DNA of 64,000 bases from contig CBDBGD010000001.1 of assembly GCA_965205235.1 (NCBI GenBank), positions 1 to 64,000 on the forward strand, in the 5' to 3' direction. Both the position numbers and the translations under genes were made by a program. Below the pieces are notes generated by a model, which was not told the origin of the DNA, did not search any database, and saw only the letters and a program-made list of their open reading frames with translations. The DNA is from CBDBGD01 sp965205235. Its GTDB lineage: Bacteria; Chloroflexota; Dehalococcoidia; Lucifugimonadales; UBA1127. The first letter of the stretch is position 1, and every line of letters begins with the position of its first letter. Below, piece after piece: positions 1-10,452 of the stretch.

Positions 1-139
1 GCTGATCGCGGTGGGAATCGTCTCGCTGCTGGTCGCTGCCACCTTCCGCATCCACCGGGTGCTGAGGCCCATGTTCACGCAGACGCTGCTGGGTGACGAC
101 GGACCGTCATCCACCGCCGACTCGGAGAAGAGACCCTGA
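1..139 (+). CDS. C-terminal end of a membrane protein (5' end outside window)
   Basis: An open frame enters from the left edge (codons begin at base 2) and stops at TGA 137-139, giving 46 codons. The visible part starts with a hydrophobic stretch (LIAVGIVSLLVAATF), then a short basic turn and a polar, acidic C-terminal tail ending in KRP. This fits the last transmembrane helix and cytoplasmic tail of an integral membrane protein. The family cannot be named from this fragment. It converges on the minus-strand surface protein that ends at 216. Confidence 0.5.
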   Translation, partial: LIAVGIVSLLVAATFRIHRVLRPMFTQTLLGDDGPSSTADSEKRP

Positions 140-215
140 CCTTGGCGAGGGCGACGGCCCAGCCGGGGTGTGCGGACTTCCTCCGGCCTCCCGGAGGCCC
201 CCTCGACTGCTAGTC

Positions 216-3200
216 CTAGCTGCGAAGTAGCGCAATGGTCCCCGACGCGGCCAGGAGGGCCAGCAGTCCGACCATCGCCGTTGGAGCCCAATGCCCAGGG
301 CGTCCGACGGAACACCCGCGACCTCAGGCGTGGGCAAAGGCGTCACCGCCGGTTTCGATGGTGGCCTCACAACGAGTGCGGGCGCAGGAGTGGACGTGGG
401 AAACGGCGTGGGTGCGGGCGTGGGCCCGAGCTGCGGGACGGCGTGGGCTCCGGCGGCGGGGGGGCCGTCGTTGCGGTGGTGTAGGCGTGGCGGTCGGCTG
501 GGGGAGAGGCGTCGGGGTGTCGGCGGCCGGCGTCACGTCGGCCGCGGCGTCGGAGGACGGCGACACTCGCGGCGTCGGTGTCGGCGTGGGCGATGGTGTC
601 GACGTCGGGACCGGCGTGGACGTGGGTATGGGTGTTGGCGTCGGCGTCGGTGTCATGGCCGGCTCCAGCGGGGCGGCGTACCCACCGCGAAGGGCGAGAA
701 GCGCGTCGCGAGGGCGCAGACCAGGGAGGCGCCGTCCTCCGTGTGCTCTTCCCAGGAGCCTGCGATCGCTTCCCAGCCGTCCTCCTCCTGGTGGTGCAGC
801 AGACTCAGAGGCTCACCACCAGCTTCCGCGAGAAGCGCTTGGCCCGCCGGCAGGCACACTTGCATCGGGTTGGGCAGGGCGTCGATCGTCCCGCCCTGTT
901 GGTCGTGTAGGGTTACGTCCATCATGGACTGGCTGCGGGCGATTTGGAATCCGCTGGGCGACGGCGCTTGCAGAAGGTGGGACTGTTCAGAGACGGCAAA
1001 GTCGATCGCCGTCAGGCCCTGCAGGGCGAGCTCCTCCGGCAGCGCAACCCGCGCCCCGACGCAGCCTGTGTCGACCTTCACGACCAGCTCCACGGCGCTG
1101 CCTCCCAGATCGACCAATATGCGGACCTCACCGGCGCGCAGGGCAACGAGGACAGGACTCCGTCGGGGCCCGTCCCGAGTGCGGCTATGGGTTTCTTCCT
1201 GGGGGCTGTCTCCACGATGAGGTGGAAGGAGAGGGAGACGCTGTCACCGTCCCGGTCTCTGACGGTGTAGGTGAAGCGGGTGGACGCCTGCGGCTCAGCG
1301 GGCGTGCCGACGATGGCGAGCGAGGTGGGAGTCGAAGCTGAGACCGGCCGGCAATGCCGGCGACAGGGTGTACGTAAGCGGAGGGTCGCCGCCCAGGGCG
1401 CTCGGCAGCTGCACGGAGCCCACATCCTGGCCGGCGGCGAAGATCCGTCCGCCACCAGGGCCGGTCCGAAGGTTGGCAGTCGATCGGGTGGAGGGCCGGC
1501 AGGACGAGTGGAGAGGGCTCGTCATCCCACACGGTGACGGAGGCTCGGGCAGGCGTGTCCGGGTCGTAGTCGTCGCCGTCCAAGACCGTCGCGATGATCG
1601 TGCCGTTGGGCTCGTCCCGGTCGTCGTCGACCGTGTCGAGGGTGACGCTCACGGACGGCGTGTTGGCGAAGACGGTGACCGTCAGCTCGTCGTCGGCGAC
1701 GCCGAAGGCGGGGCGCCGGAGATGCGTAGGGCGACTGAGGTATCGGAAGTTCGGCACGGGCTTGAGCTCGACGATGAAGGTAGCGGTCTCTCCCTCGTTG
1801 ATCGCAGTGGCGGCCGCTCTTACGGACGCGACGGGCACCGTCTCGGTCGGTTCCGCCTCGACGACGATCTGCACGACGTCCAAGGGGGACGGCTCACCGG
1901 ACGCATCGATTACCACGAGGGCGAATGTGAGGACGGCGTCGGCGGTGAGATCGCTCGGGGCGACAAAGGTCGGTTTAGCTGTGTCCGCGCCGGTAAGTTC
2001 GACCTCAGGAACGCCCGCATGGCTCCAGGTGTAGCGCAGCGGGAGACCTTCAGGGTCGACGCTGCGGGAGGCGTCGAGGGTGACGGTGTCGCCGGCGGCG
2101 ACGGTCTCGTTGGGCCCGGCGTTGGCTGTGGGTGCGTCCGTTGACCTCGGCGACGGTCAGGGTGAAGGTGGCGGAGGAGGATGCCGGGGGTGTGCCGTCG
2201 TCCGTGGCGGTCACGCGGACGGTGAGGGCCTCTGGGGTGTCATTCTCCCGGGGCGTGCCGGTGAAGCTGCGGGTCGCGGCGTCGAAGAAAAGCCAGGTGG
2301 GAAGAGCTGTGCCGTCGGACAGCGATGCGCTGTAGGTCAGCGTGTCGTCGTCCGGGTCGGTGAACGCCGGCGGCGTGAAGCTGAACGCCTGGTCCTCCGT
2401 GGCCGTCTGCGCTGCGAGCGTGGGAGCGACCGGCGCCTGGTTTGCGGCGACAGCCACCGTGATCACGAAGGAGGCCTTGGCTGTGAACGTCTGGTCTTCC
2501 ACGGAGACCACGATGATGTACTCACCCACGTCGGCGGTCCCAGGTGTCCCGCTGAAGGTGCGGCTGTCGTCGTCGAAGCTGAGCCAGTCCGGCAGGGGGT
2601 TGCTGGCCTCGCCCTGCACGGCGTTGTAGGTGAGAGAGTCGCCGTCCGGGTCCGTAACCTCCGGGACGGTGTAGGTGAAGGACTGGTCGACACTGGCGGC
2701 CTGGTCCGACACTTGCGGCTGGGGAGGCCGGTTGTTGGTCTCAGGGACGGTCAGGGTGAAGGTGGTGGAGGAGGATGCCGGGGGTGTCCCGTCGTCGGTG
2801 GCCGTCACGCGGATGATGAGATTGGCCGGAGTGTCGGCCTCGAGGGGAGTGCCGGTGAAGGTGCGGGTTGCGGCGGTGAAGGAGAGCCATGCGGGGAGGG
2901 CGCTGCCGTCGGACAGAGCCGCGGTGTAGGTCAGCGAGTCGTCCTCCGGGTCGGTGAACGCGGGGGCCTGGTAGGAGAATGCGGTCGCCTCCGTGGCCGA
3001 CTGGTCCGGGACCGACGGGGCGATGGGAGCGTCGTTCACTGGTGTGACGGTGACCGTCACGGTCCCCGTGTCGGTGGCAGCGCCGTCGCTGACGGTGTAG
3101 GTGAAGCTGCCGGTGGTGGTCTCCGAGCCGTCGTGGACGTAGGTGGCTGTGGTCTTGTCCGTCGAGAGGGAGACAGAGCCGTTGACTGCGCCGCCGACGG

Positions 3201-4713
3201 CGGTGACGCTGAGCGTGGCGTTCTCGGCATCGGTGTCGTTGGCGATGAGGGTGGAGGCGGTGACCTCGAGGGTGCCGCCCTCAGCGACGGTTGCCGTGTC
3301 ATCCACGGCGACGGGAGCATCGTTGACCGCGGTCACGGTCAGGGTGAAGGAGGCGGAGGAGGACAACGACGGTGTTCCGTCGTCCGTGGCTGTCACGCGG
3401 ATGGTGAGATTGGCCGGAGTGTCGGCCTCAAGGGGAGTGCCGGTGAAGGTGCGGTTTGCGGCGCTGAAGGAGAGCCATGCGGGGAGGGCGCTGCCGTCGG
3501 AGAGCGCAGCGGTGTAGGTCAACGAGTCGCTCTCCGGGTCGGTGAAGGCTGGGGCCTGGTAGGTGAAGGCCATCGCCTCCGCGGCTGTCTGGGCCGGGAT
3601 TGACGGGGCGACAGGGGCGTCGTTCGCCGGCGTGACGGTGATGGTCACCGTCGCAGTGTCCGTGGCGGCGCCGTCGCTGATGGTGTAGGTGAAGCTGCCG
3701 GTGGTGGTTTCCGAGCCGTCGTGGACGTAGGTGGCCGTGGTCTTGTCCGTCGAGAGGGAGACGGCGCCGTTGACTGCGCCGTCGACGGCGCTGACGCTGA
3801 GCGTGGCGTTCTCGGCATCGGTGTCGTTGGTGAGGAGGGTGGAGGCGGTGACCTCCACCGTGCCGCCTTCTGCGACGGTTGCGGTGTCATCGCTTGCGAC
3901 GGGGGCGTCGTTCACCGGCGTGACGGTGACCGTCACGGTCCCCGTGTCGGTGGCAGCGCCGTCGCTGACGGTGTAGGTGAAGCTGTCGGTGGTGGTCTCG
4001 GAGCCGTCGTGGACGTAGGTGACCGTGGTCTTGTCCGTCGAGAGGGAGGCGGTGCCGTTGACCGCGCTGCCGACGGCGCTGACGGTGAGGGTAGCGTTGT
4101 CAGAATCGGTGTCGTTGGCGAGGAGTGTGGAGGCGGTGATGTCGACGCTGCCGCCCTCATCGACCGTCGCGGTGTCGTCGGCTGCCACCGGCGGCTTGTT
4201 CGTGTCAAGCTCCACCGTCAGCGTGAAGAAGGCACTGCTTTCGACTGACCTGTCGGACACAAAGACCCAGATCTCGTAGCTGCCCTCGTGCTCGTCCAGG
4301 GGATTTCCGGTGAAGGTGCGAGTCTCGGCATCGAAGCTGAGCCAGTCGTACTGCAGGGGCAGCGCCGCCGTCCCGCCCGGCGTTGTAGGTGAGCTCATCG
4401 CCGTCGGGGTCCTGTGACCTCCGGCACGGTGTAGGAGAAGGTGCGGCCGGCGTACGCGGTCTGGTCGGTCACCTGCGGCTTGGGCGGCCGTTGATTGGAG
4501 GCTGCCACGCTCTCCCGACTGCGTGGAACGACAAGGGGCGGTCCGGCCTCGCCGCCCACGCCGCTGGCGGACGACAGCGCCAGGTGGTGCAGCCGGGTGT
4601 GGGCTCTGTCCTCCCGCCAGCGTGATATCGGGGAGGCTCGCTTGAAGGATCCCGAGGATGAGTGTTGCGATGAGGAGCAGTGGAGCGGATCGGCGGATTC
4701 CGACCACCAGCAT
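216..4713 (-). pseudogene. Large surface protein with cadherin-like/Ig-like repeats and C-terminal membrane anchor, multiply frameshifted
   Basis: Read across frames, this is one protein of about 1,500 residues. It starts at ATG 4713 with a signal peptide (LLLIATLILGILQASL). Next come alternating Ig-like domains (repeated YTVPEVTDPDGD, LPDWLSFD..TRTFTGTP) and VCBS/cadherin-like domains (DDTATVAEGG.., SETTTGSFTYTVSDGAATD), then a PKD-like and a Calx-beta-like domain (about 1530-2130), a Thr-Pro linker (about 560-656) and a terminal helix MVGLLALLAASGTIALL before the stop at 216-218. The frame changes at least eight times, for example near 4590, 4421 (one extra G in the codon series for TDPDGD), 4385, 2130, 1500, 1300 and 500. 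Each is consistent with a one-base indel in a short homopolymer. It is probably a cell-surface adhesin or S-layer-type protein. I cannot tell whether it is a real pseudogene or an error-laden assembly. Confidence 0.7.
3031..4190 (-). repeat. Near-identical domain repeats inside the surface protein gene
   Basis: Three DNA-level copies of a VCBS/cadherin-like domain of about 280 bp lie at roughly 3031-3310, 3631-3900 and 3901-4190. They share long runs, for example the coding sequence for GSFTYTVSDGAATDT. Ig-like units separate the first copy from the other two. The high identity suggests recent internal duplication or recombination, and would also make the locus hard to assemble. Confidence 0.75.
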
Positions 4714-5079
4714 AGACTTGCGAACCCTCCCCGTTGCAGCACTTGAAACGGAAAAGCGAACCCGCTAGTAGGGCGCGCGACGACGGTTACGCAATGGGGC
4801 CAACGCCCCCACTATACGAGATGGCCTATGAGGGAGATGTGAGAAGTGCGCCTCTCAGACGTGAAATCGCATGCCAAAGTGAGAATCATGCACGTCCTCT
4901 GCTCACGTCGCTGCATTCTCTTGCGGAGCGGGGACAGGGGACAGCCAGGGAAGCAGGGTGCGATTCCGCGCCTTGTACACGGGTGGCGCGGGTGCTATCT
5001 TGCTAGCCGCCAACAACCTGCCGAATGAACTGGTCGCCGGACATAAGGGGCGTAGGGAACCTCTCCACGGGAGTTGTCG
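4714..5079. other. Intergenic region between the surface protein and the ABC exporter
   Basis: No convincing coding sequence is visible on either strand over these 366 bases. The region separates two divergent transcription units, so it should hold promoters for both. The only candidate I can point to is the extended -10 element near 4996. Confidence 0.5.
4973..5001 (+). promoter_or_regulatory. Possible promoter for the ABC exporter operon
   Basis: TTGTAC (4973-4978), a 17-base spacer, then TATCTT (4996-5001) preceded by TG one base upstream (extended -10). The -35 match is weak (3 of 6). It is placed about 80 bases before the ATPase start. Confidence 0.35.
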
Positions 5080-5782
5080 TTGATTGACCTTGTCGGAGTG
5101 TCCAAGCACTACCAGGTGGGCGCGGTCACGGTGCGGGCGCTGGACGGCGTGGGAGCTGCACGTGGCGGGCGGGGAGTTCGTCGTGGTGCTGGGCCCGTCC
5201 GGAAGCGGCAAGACCACGCTGCTGAACATCATCGGCGCGCTCGACACTCCGACGGCGGGGAGCGTGTCCGTGGGCGAGCGCGACATCACCTCCGCCTCGC
5301 GCTCGGAGCTCTTCGCCCTGAGACGGCAAACGGTGAGCTTCATCTTCCAGAGCTTCAACCTGTTTCCGGGGCTGACGGCCCTGGAGAACGTGCAATTCGG
5401 GTACGACGTGGCCGGAAAGCGCGACGGCACAACCCCGGAGTCCGTGCTGGAGGCGGTGGGCCTGGGACACCGGACCGGCCACTTCCCGCACGAGCTTTCA
5501 GGCGGCGAGCAGCAGCGCGTCGCCATCGCCAGGGCCCTGGCGACGGGGAATCCCGTCCTGCTGGCCGACGAGCCGACGGGGGAGCTGGACTTCGCGACCG
5601 GGGCGCAGATACTGGAGCTCCTGATCGCCCAGGCCGCGGCCGACCGCGCCGTGCTGGTGGTGACGCACAACCGAGAGATATCCCGCATCGCCGACAGGGT
5701 CATCGAGATGAGCAGCGGACACATCATCAGCGACGGGCCGCCGGCGGGAGGCAAGACGCCCCTCTCAGAGCTGCGTTGGTAG
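5080..5782 (+). CDS. ABC transporter ATP-binding protein (MacB/LolD type), one apparent frameshift
   Basis: This is the ATPase of an exporter that works with the FtsX-type permease encoded next. Reconstructed length is about 233 residues, normal for the family. The N-terminal frame reads MIDLVGVSKHYQVGAVTVRALDGV. The remainder, in the next frame, has Walker A GPSGSGKTT, signature LSGGEQQR, Walker B VLLADEPTGELD and the H-loop VVTHNR. The switch needs removal of one G in the run at 5151-5153 (GTGGGAGCTG for GTGGAGCTG). I prefer TTG 5080 as start: GGGAG at 5069-5073 lies 6 bases upstream, whereas TTG 5074 is too close. All catalytic motifs survive, so a sequencing error is as likely as inactivation. 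Confidence 0.85.
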
Positions 5783-5792
5783 ACGCGGTCGC

Positions 5793-8291
5793 ATGTCGGC
5801 ACTGACGCTGCGCTGGGCGTTCCGGGACGCCAAGGCCCGCTGGGTCCAGGTTGCGGGCATCGCCCTGATGATCGCCATCGGGACCGGCCTGTTCGCCGGT
5901 CTCAGCAGCTTCACCCACTGGCGCATCATCTCCAACGAGGAGAGCCTGCAACTCACCAACATGTACGACGTCCGCGCGCGGCTGAGCGAGGGCGCATTCC
6001 TCCCGCAGAACTCGCTCGCTGCCATCGCGGAGGACGTCGACGGCGTGGAGGCGGTCGAGGAGCGGCTCATCGCCGGTACACAGGCGGAGGTGGAGACCGA
6101 CGACGGCCCCGTTCTCGTGCGCGCCAGGACCATCGGCGTCGACATGTCGGACGGGGGGCCCCACGTCAACGGCGTTGAAGTCATCGCAGGGCGGGGCATC
6201 AGCGAGGCGGAGTTCGGCGAGCCGGTCGTGCTGATCGAGCGCAACTTCGGGGTGTACTACGACCTCCCCGAGCAGGGCCAACTGCGCCTTGGCGGCGACG
6301 TATCCACCCGGTACGTGGGACAGGCGGTATCTCCCGAATACTTCATCGTGGTGGAAGAAGGCAGCTTCATCGGACAAGCGAACCTCGTCGCCGTCTTCAC
6401 ATCGCTCGAGACCGCGCAGGATCTGTCCGGCAGGCCGGGGCTGGTGAACGACCTGGTGCTGACGGCCGCTCCCGGCGCAGATCTATCGGCCATCGAGACC
6501 GCGCTGCTGGCCCGAACGGCGGAGCGGCACCCGGGCACACAGCTGACGCTGATGCGCCCGGTGGACGACGCGTCGTACCTGGCGCTCACCCAGGACCCGG
6601 AGGGCGACCAGCAGATCTACAACGTGATGGCGCTGGTCCTCTTTGGGGGCGCGGCCTTTGCGGCACTGAACTTTGCAGCGCGGATGGTGGAGACGCAGCG
6701 GCGAGAGATCGGCACGGCCATGGCGCTTGGCGTCAACCCCGTGACCATTGCCCTGCGGCCGGTGCTGGTTGGGGTGCAGATCGCGGTTCTCGGCGTTGTG
6801 TTCGGCGTTGGCATCGGGCTGCTGGTTGGTCGGCTGTTGGCCGGTACGCTGGAAGCTTTTCTCCAGCTGCCGGTCTTCATCACGCCGTTTCAGACGGAGG
6901 TCTTTCTCCGTGTGGCCGCCATCGGGTTCTTCCTTCCGATTGTCGCGGTGCTCTGGCCCGTCTTTCGGGCCACCCGGGTCAAGCCGGTGGAAGCCATCAA
7001 AACCGGGCATCTTGCCGTGCGCGGTGGAGGGCTTGCCCCGTTCGTCAGCCGCATACCTCTACCCGGCGGCAGCCTGGGCCGCATGCCCTTCCGAAACCTG
7101 CTGAGAGCGCCCCGGCGGACCCTCCTGACGCTGCTGGCGCTTACGGCGGTGCTTGCAATCCTCTTCGGGATTGCCGGCATGCGCGACTCGTTCCTCTCCA
7201 CGTTAGAGCAGGGCGACCAGGAGCTGCTGCGCGGCGCACCGGACCGGCTCACCGTGAGGCTCGATTCGTACTATGCCGTCGATTCGGCCGAGGTGGACAA
7301 CATCGTCAGCGGCGGTGCGCTCGGCGTGGCCGAGCCGGGACTGACCCTTGCGGCGGCTGCGCTGCCCCAAGGGGCGATCGCCGGATCGGGTGGGGCGATG
7401 GACGTCCAGAGCGCCGCGGAGACGCTTCACAGCTTCGCGGACGATGCGGTAGAGTTGAACGTTCAGTTCATCGACTTCGAGAGCGACTTCTGGACTCCCT
7501 CGGTTGTGGAGGGAGCGCTGTCCGTCGCCGAGCCGGGCGTCGTCCTCGCTCGGAAGGCCGCCTCCGACCTTGGGGTCGGCGTCGGCGATGAGATCGGCCT
7601 GATACATCCGATACGGACCGGGCCGGGGGCCTTCGCTGCCAAGGCGAGCACCCTTCCCGTCATCGGCATCCACCCCCATCCGCTCCGCTTCTACGCGTAC
7701 ATGGACGCCCGCCACGCCGGCCTGGCGGGCTTGGAAGGGGCGGTCAACACCGTAACGGGGACACCGGCCGACCAGAGCGACCTGTTCGACGTCAAGCGGG
7801 CGCTGTTCGGCGACCCCGGCGTGACGGCGGTGCAGGGCCTGTCCGAAGCGTTCGAGGCGACCGCCGAGCTCTTCGAGCAGGTCTCTGCGGTGTTCTTGAT
7901 CATCCAGCTATTCGTCCTAGGCCTGGTGCTGCTGATCGCTTTCAACGCTGCGAACATCAACTCGGACGAGCGGGCGCGCGATCACGCGACCATGTTCGCC
8001 TACGGGGTATCGGTGCGGAAGGTCCTGGGCAGCCTGGCGACGGAGGGCTTGGTCCTGGGCGTCCTTGCCGCAGTGCTGGGCGTGGTCTTCGGCTATGCGC
8101 TGCTCCTCTGGATGGTCCTTGTGCTGGTCCCGCAGAGCTACCCCGACATGGGCGTCCTGCTATCGATAAACGTGCCCGTTATGGCGGGCTTCCTCGCGGC
8201 GGGCGCGGCTGTCGTGGCGCTCGCGCCGGCCCTCACGGTGCGCAAGCTCCGGCGAATGGACATACCCGGCACACTGCGCGTGCTGGAGTAG
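5793..8291 (+). CDS. FtsX-like ABC transporter permease (MacB/LolE superfamily)
   Basis: An 832-residue integral membrane protein starting 10 bases after the ATPase, clearly co-transcribed. It has the duplicated FtsX layout. There is an N-terminal helix (VAGIALMIAIGTGLFAGL), a large extracytoplasmic domain and a three-helix block around residues 270-390. A second helix (LLTLLALTAVLAILFGIAG), another periplasmic-type domain and a C-terminal three-helix block (about 695-815) follow. Pairs of this kind export lipoproteins, peptides or antibiotics, or transmit mechanical force to outer components. No adaptor (MacA-like) gene is adjacent, and the substrate is unknown. Confidence 0.85.
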   Translation: MSALTLRWAFRDAKARWVQVAGIALMIAIGTGLFAGLSSFTHWRIISNEESLQLTNMYDVRARLSEGAFLPQNSLAAIAEDVDGVEAVEERLIAGTQAEVETDDGPVLVRARTIGVDMSDGGPHVNGVEVIAGRGISEAEFGEPVVLIERNFGVYYDLPEQGQLRLGGDVSTRYVGQAVSPEYFIVVEEGSFIGQANLVAVFTSLETAQDLSGRPGLVNDLVLTAAPGADLSAIETALLARTAERHPGTQLTLMRPVDDASYLALTQDPEGDQQIYNVMALVLFGGAAFAALNFAARMVETQRREIGTAMALGVNPVTIALRPVLVGVQIAVLGVVFGVGIGLLVGRLLAGTLEAFLQLPVFITPFQTEVFLRVAAIGFFLPIVAVLWPVFRATRVKPVEAIKTGHLAVRGGGLAPFVSRIPLPGGSLGRMPFRNLLRAPRRTLLTLLALTAVLAILFGIAGMRDSFLSTLEQGDQELLRGAPDRLTVRLDSYYAVDSAEVDNIVSGGALGVAEPGLTLAAAALPQGAIAGSGGAMDVQSAAETLHSFADDAVELNVQFIDFESDFWTPSVVEGALSVAEPGVVLARKAASDLGVGVGDEIGLIHPIRTGPGAFAAKASTLPVIGIHPHPLRFYAYMDARHAGLAGLEGAVNTVTGTPADQSDLFDVKRALFGDPGVTAVQGLSEAFEATAELFEQVSAVFLIIQLFVLGLVLLIAFNAANINSDERARDHATMFAYGVSVRKVLGSLATEGLVLGVLAAVLGVVFGYALLLWMVLVLVPQSYPDMGVLLSINVPVMAGFLAAGAAVVALAPALTVRKLRRMDIPGTLRVLE

Positions 8292-8358
8292 GTGGAAGGG
8301 ACGAGAGTCTGCGCCGGGGAAGAGCCCTCCGCCGTCTGCCCTGATGCCTGCTGCGTTG

Positions 8359-8387
8359 TTGACTGTTATTACTACCCTATCCATAAT
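8359..8387 (+). promoter_or_regulatory. Sigma-70-type promoter for the sterol-reductase-like gene
   Basis: TTGACT (8359-8364), 17-base spacer, CATAAT (8382-8387). Matches are 5 of 6 in both boxes. Transcription would start near 8394, leaving a short leader that holds the GGGAGGAGG ribosome-binding site before ATG 8414. Confidence 0.6.
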
Positions 8388-8413
8388 GGCCGCGTCCCTG
8401 GGAGGAGGTACGC

Positions 8414-9553
8414 ATGTTCGACTGGCTAGGCATCGATCACCTCGTCGAGCTTTCCGGGGCGGAAGCGATCGCCGGCTTCTTGACGCCGCTGGCGGTCTTC
8501 GCCGCGTTCTTCCTGGCGCAAGTCATACTGCCTGCGAGGCGGGTTCCCGGCTACGTCATCAACCCGGAGACCGGGGCACCCCGCTACTACCGGCTGAACG
8601 GCATCCTGGTGTTCGCCCTCGCGCTGATAGTGTGGTTCTTCGAGCTCACGGGGATGCCGCGGGACTGGTTCTACCGCTCGTCGCTCTACGCCGTTGCGGG
8701 CGGGACGGTCACCACGGCCATCTTCGCAGTCCTGGCAGTGGTCGGCCGGCCCCGGACGACGGGCAAGAACTTCATCGCGGAGCTGTGGACCGGTCGAGTG
8801 CAGGAGATCACGTTCCTGAACGGCCGCTTTGACGTGAAGATGTACTTCTACGTCGTCGGCGGGGCGATGCTGTCCCTCAACGCGCTGTCCGGCGCCGCGT
8901 ACCACTACGAGCGCTTCGGCGAGGACGCGAACCCCGGCATCTTCCTGTACGCGGCCTTCTTCACGTTCTACATCACGGACTACTTCATCTTCGAGCGCGT
9001 GCAGCTCTACACCTACGACCTCATCCACGAGAAGCTGGGCTTCATGCTGTTCTGGGGCGGCCTCATTGTCTACGGGTGGATGTTCATCCTGCCGCTGTGG
9101 GGTATGGCCGCGCATCCGGACCCCGGGTTCGGTACGGGGTGGACGTACGTGTGGCTCATCGGCACGGCGGCGCTGTTCCTGTTCGGGTGGAGCATCTCGC
9201 GCGGGGCCAACATGCAGAAGTACACGTTCAAGCGCTGGCCCGACCGCAAGTTCCTGGGCCTCATCGAGCCCAAGTACATCGAGGCCGGCGACCGTAAGAT
9301 ACTGTACAGCGGCTTCTGGGGCGTCGCCCGGCACTTCAACTACCTGGGCGAGGGCTTCCTTTCCCTGTCGATTGCGCTGTCATTCGGCCACTTCGCCAAT
9401 CCGTGGGCGTGGACCTACTTCGTCTTCATCGTCACGCTGTTCACCTTCCGCCAACGGGACGACGACAGGCACTGCGCCGAGAAGTACGGCGCCGAGAAGT
9501 GGGCGGAGTACAAGTCGAAGGTGAAGTACCGGATCTTCCCCGGCGTGTACTAG
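8414..9553 (+). CDS. ERG4/ERG24-family sterol reductase homologue
   Basis: A 379-residue polytopic membrane protein. The C-terminal third carries the hallmark of the ERG4/ERG24 family (delta-14, C24(28) and delta-7 sterol reductases): YSGFWGVARHFNYLG at about 298-312, then RQRDDDRHCAEKYGAEKW and the terminal KYRIFPGVY. In the eukaryotic enzymes this part binds NADPH and sterol. The protein is shorter than eukaryotic members (about 430-480), mainly at the N-terminus. It starts at ATG 8414 behind GGGAGGAGG and has its own strong promoter. A role in reducing a double bond of a sterol-like or other polyprenyl-derived lipid is an inference. The family also includes bacterial members of unknown substrate. 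Confidence 0.8.
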   Translation: MFDWLGIDHLVELSGAEAIAGFLTPLAVFAAFFLAQVILPARRVPGYVINPETGAPRYYRLNGILVFALALIVWFFELTGMPRDWFYRSSLYAVAGGTVTTAIFAVLAVVGRPRTTGKNFIAELWTGRVQEITFLNGRFDVKMYFYVVGGAMLSLNALSGAAYHYERFGEDANPGIFLYAAFFTFYITDYFIFERVQLYTYDLIHEKLGFMLFWGGLIVYGWMFILPLWGMAAHPDPGFGTGWTYVWLIGTAALFLFGWSISRGANMQKYTFKRWPDRKFLGLIEPKYIEAGDRKILYSGFWGVARHFNYLGEGFLSLSIALSFGHFANPWAWTYFVFIVTLFTFRQRDDDRHCAEKYGAEKWAEYKSKVKYRIFPGVY

Positions 9554-9652
9554 AGCGCTGAGCCAGGGGCGGGCGCTGCCCGATACCTCAACGTTCGCGG
9601 TGAGGGTCGCCAGCCAGGAGCGGACCGCGCTCAGACCACAGAGCCGACGCGG

Positions 9653-10246
9653 CTACTGCGTGGAGAGGCGTTGGAGCACCTGCATCTCCTGCCCCGTGAG
9701 ACAGCCTATCAGGCTGAACTGCACCGCGGGGTCTAGCTGCGCCTCGAAGAGGACGGCCGAGTGAGGCAGGGCCGCGTTTCCGATGCAGTTCAGCGAGTTC
9801 TCGCTGATGGCTCCCTCCGCCGCCGATTGGAACCCGGCGAGGAAGAGGACCACAGCCGTCTCCGGGGATAGGCATTTGCCGAAGAATGCCGTCGTGCCCT
9901 GCGCTTCGGGAGTGAGCGGCTTGGACTCGAGGAGCATGGTGTAGGCGTCTGCGCCTATCTCGTCGCGGATGCAGTTCTGCTCCTCTTCGTTGAACAGTTC
10001 AGCGATCTCTGCGCCCGTAACCTCAGCAGTGAACGCTGGTACGGTGAACGTCATGGCGGGGGCGGTCGGCTCGGCGGCAGCGGCCGGGGTGGGTGTGGGA
10101 GTGGGGGGAACGGGCGTCGGCGTTGGGGTTGGCGTGGGGGTGGGCACTGGCGTAGGCGTGGGCTCGGGTTCCTCCTCGCCGCACGCGACTGCAATCACGG
10201 CAACCAGGGCGAGAAGGGCCATGAGCAGCACCCACCTAGTCTTCAC
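9653..10246 (-). CDS. Lipoprotein with Thr-Pro linker and small Cys-containing domain
   Basis: A 197-residue secreted lipoprotein. GTG 10246 is preferred as start because GAGGAGG lies just upstream and it begins a clean signal peptide (VLLMALLALVAVIAVAC, lipobox VAC). After the lipid-anchored Cys comes a (TP/VP)n linker of about 35 residues, then a roughly 125-residue domain with four cysteines (NCIRDEIG, GKCLSPE, NCIGNAALP, GCLTGQEM) that could form two disulfides. I do not recognise the domain. It is divergently transcribed from the LprG-like gene. The same linker style recurs in three other surface proteins of this window. Confidence 0.7.
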   Translation of the reverse strand: MKTRWVLLMALLALVAVIAVACGEEEPEPTPTPVPTPTPTPTPTPVPPTPTPTPAAAAEPTAPAMTFTVPAFTAEVTGAEIAELFNEEEQNCIRDEIGADAYTMLLESKPLTPEAQGTTAFFGKCLSPETAVVLFLAGFQSAAEGAISENSLNCIGNAALPHSAVLFEAQLDPAVQFSLIGCLTGQEMQVLQRLSTQ

Positions 10247-10316
10247 TGTGATCCTCCTCAGCTGGACTGGAGGCCTCGCGAGCTGGGCCGCGCCCGCTCC
10301 GTGCATTGGCGACGCG

Positions 10317-10346
10317 ATTCTCGCAGGCTCGGACTGGCAGTGTCAA
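10317..10346 (-). promoter_or_regulatory. Candidate promoter for the minus-strand lipoprotein
   Basis: On the minus strand, TTGACA (10346-10341), 18-base spacer, GAGAAT (10322-10317). The -35 box is perfect and the -10 box matches 4 of 6. It lies about 70 bases before GTG 10246. Confidence 0.4.
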
Positions 10347-10452
10347 CCGGCCCCCTTGCCTTCGACCGGCCGGATGCGTACCATCGTGTTCCGAGGGGTG
10401 TCATCGCTCTGCCTTGCCGGAAGGCTTGTGCACGGCCGTGGAGAAGGGGCAG

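Noticed and set aside
235..1341. Plus-strand Gly/Val/Arg-rich open frames over the first 2 kb
   Set aside because: They are antisense to the Thr-Pro linker and Ig-like domains of the minus-strand surface protein; GC-rich sequence gives long spurious frames.
2080..3603. 507-codon plus-strand frame rich in Gly, Asp and Val
   Set aside because: Mirror of the repeated cadherin-like domains; no family signature, and repeats follow the minus-strand protein.
10072..10170. Simple-sequence repeat without coding role
   Set aside because: It encodes the Thr-Pro linker of the lipoprotein in frame between signal peptide and Cys-containing domain.
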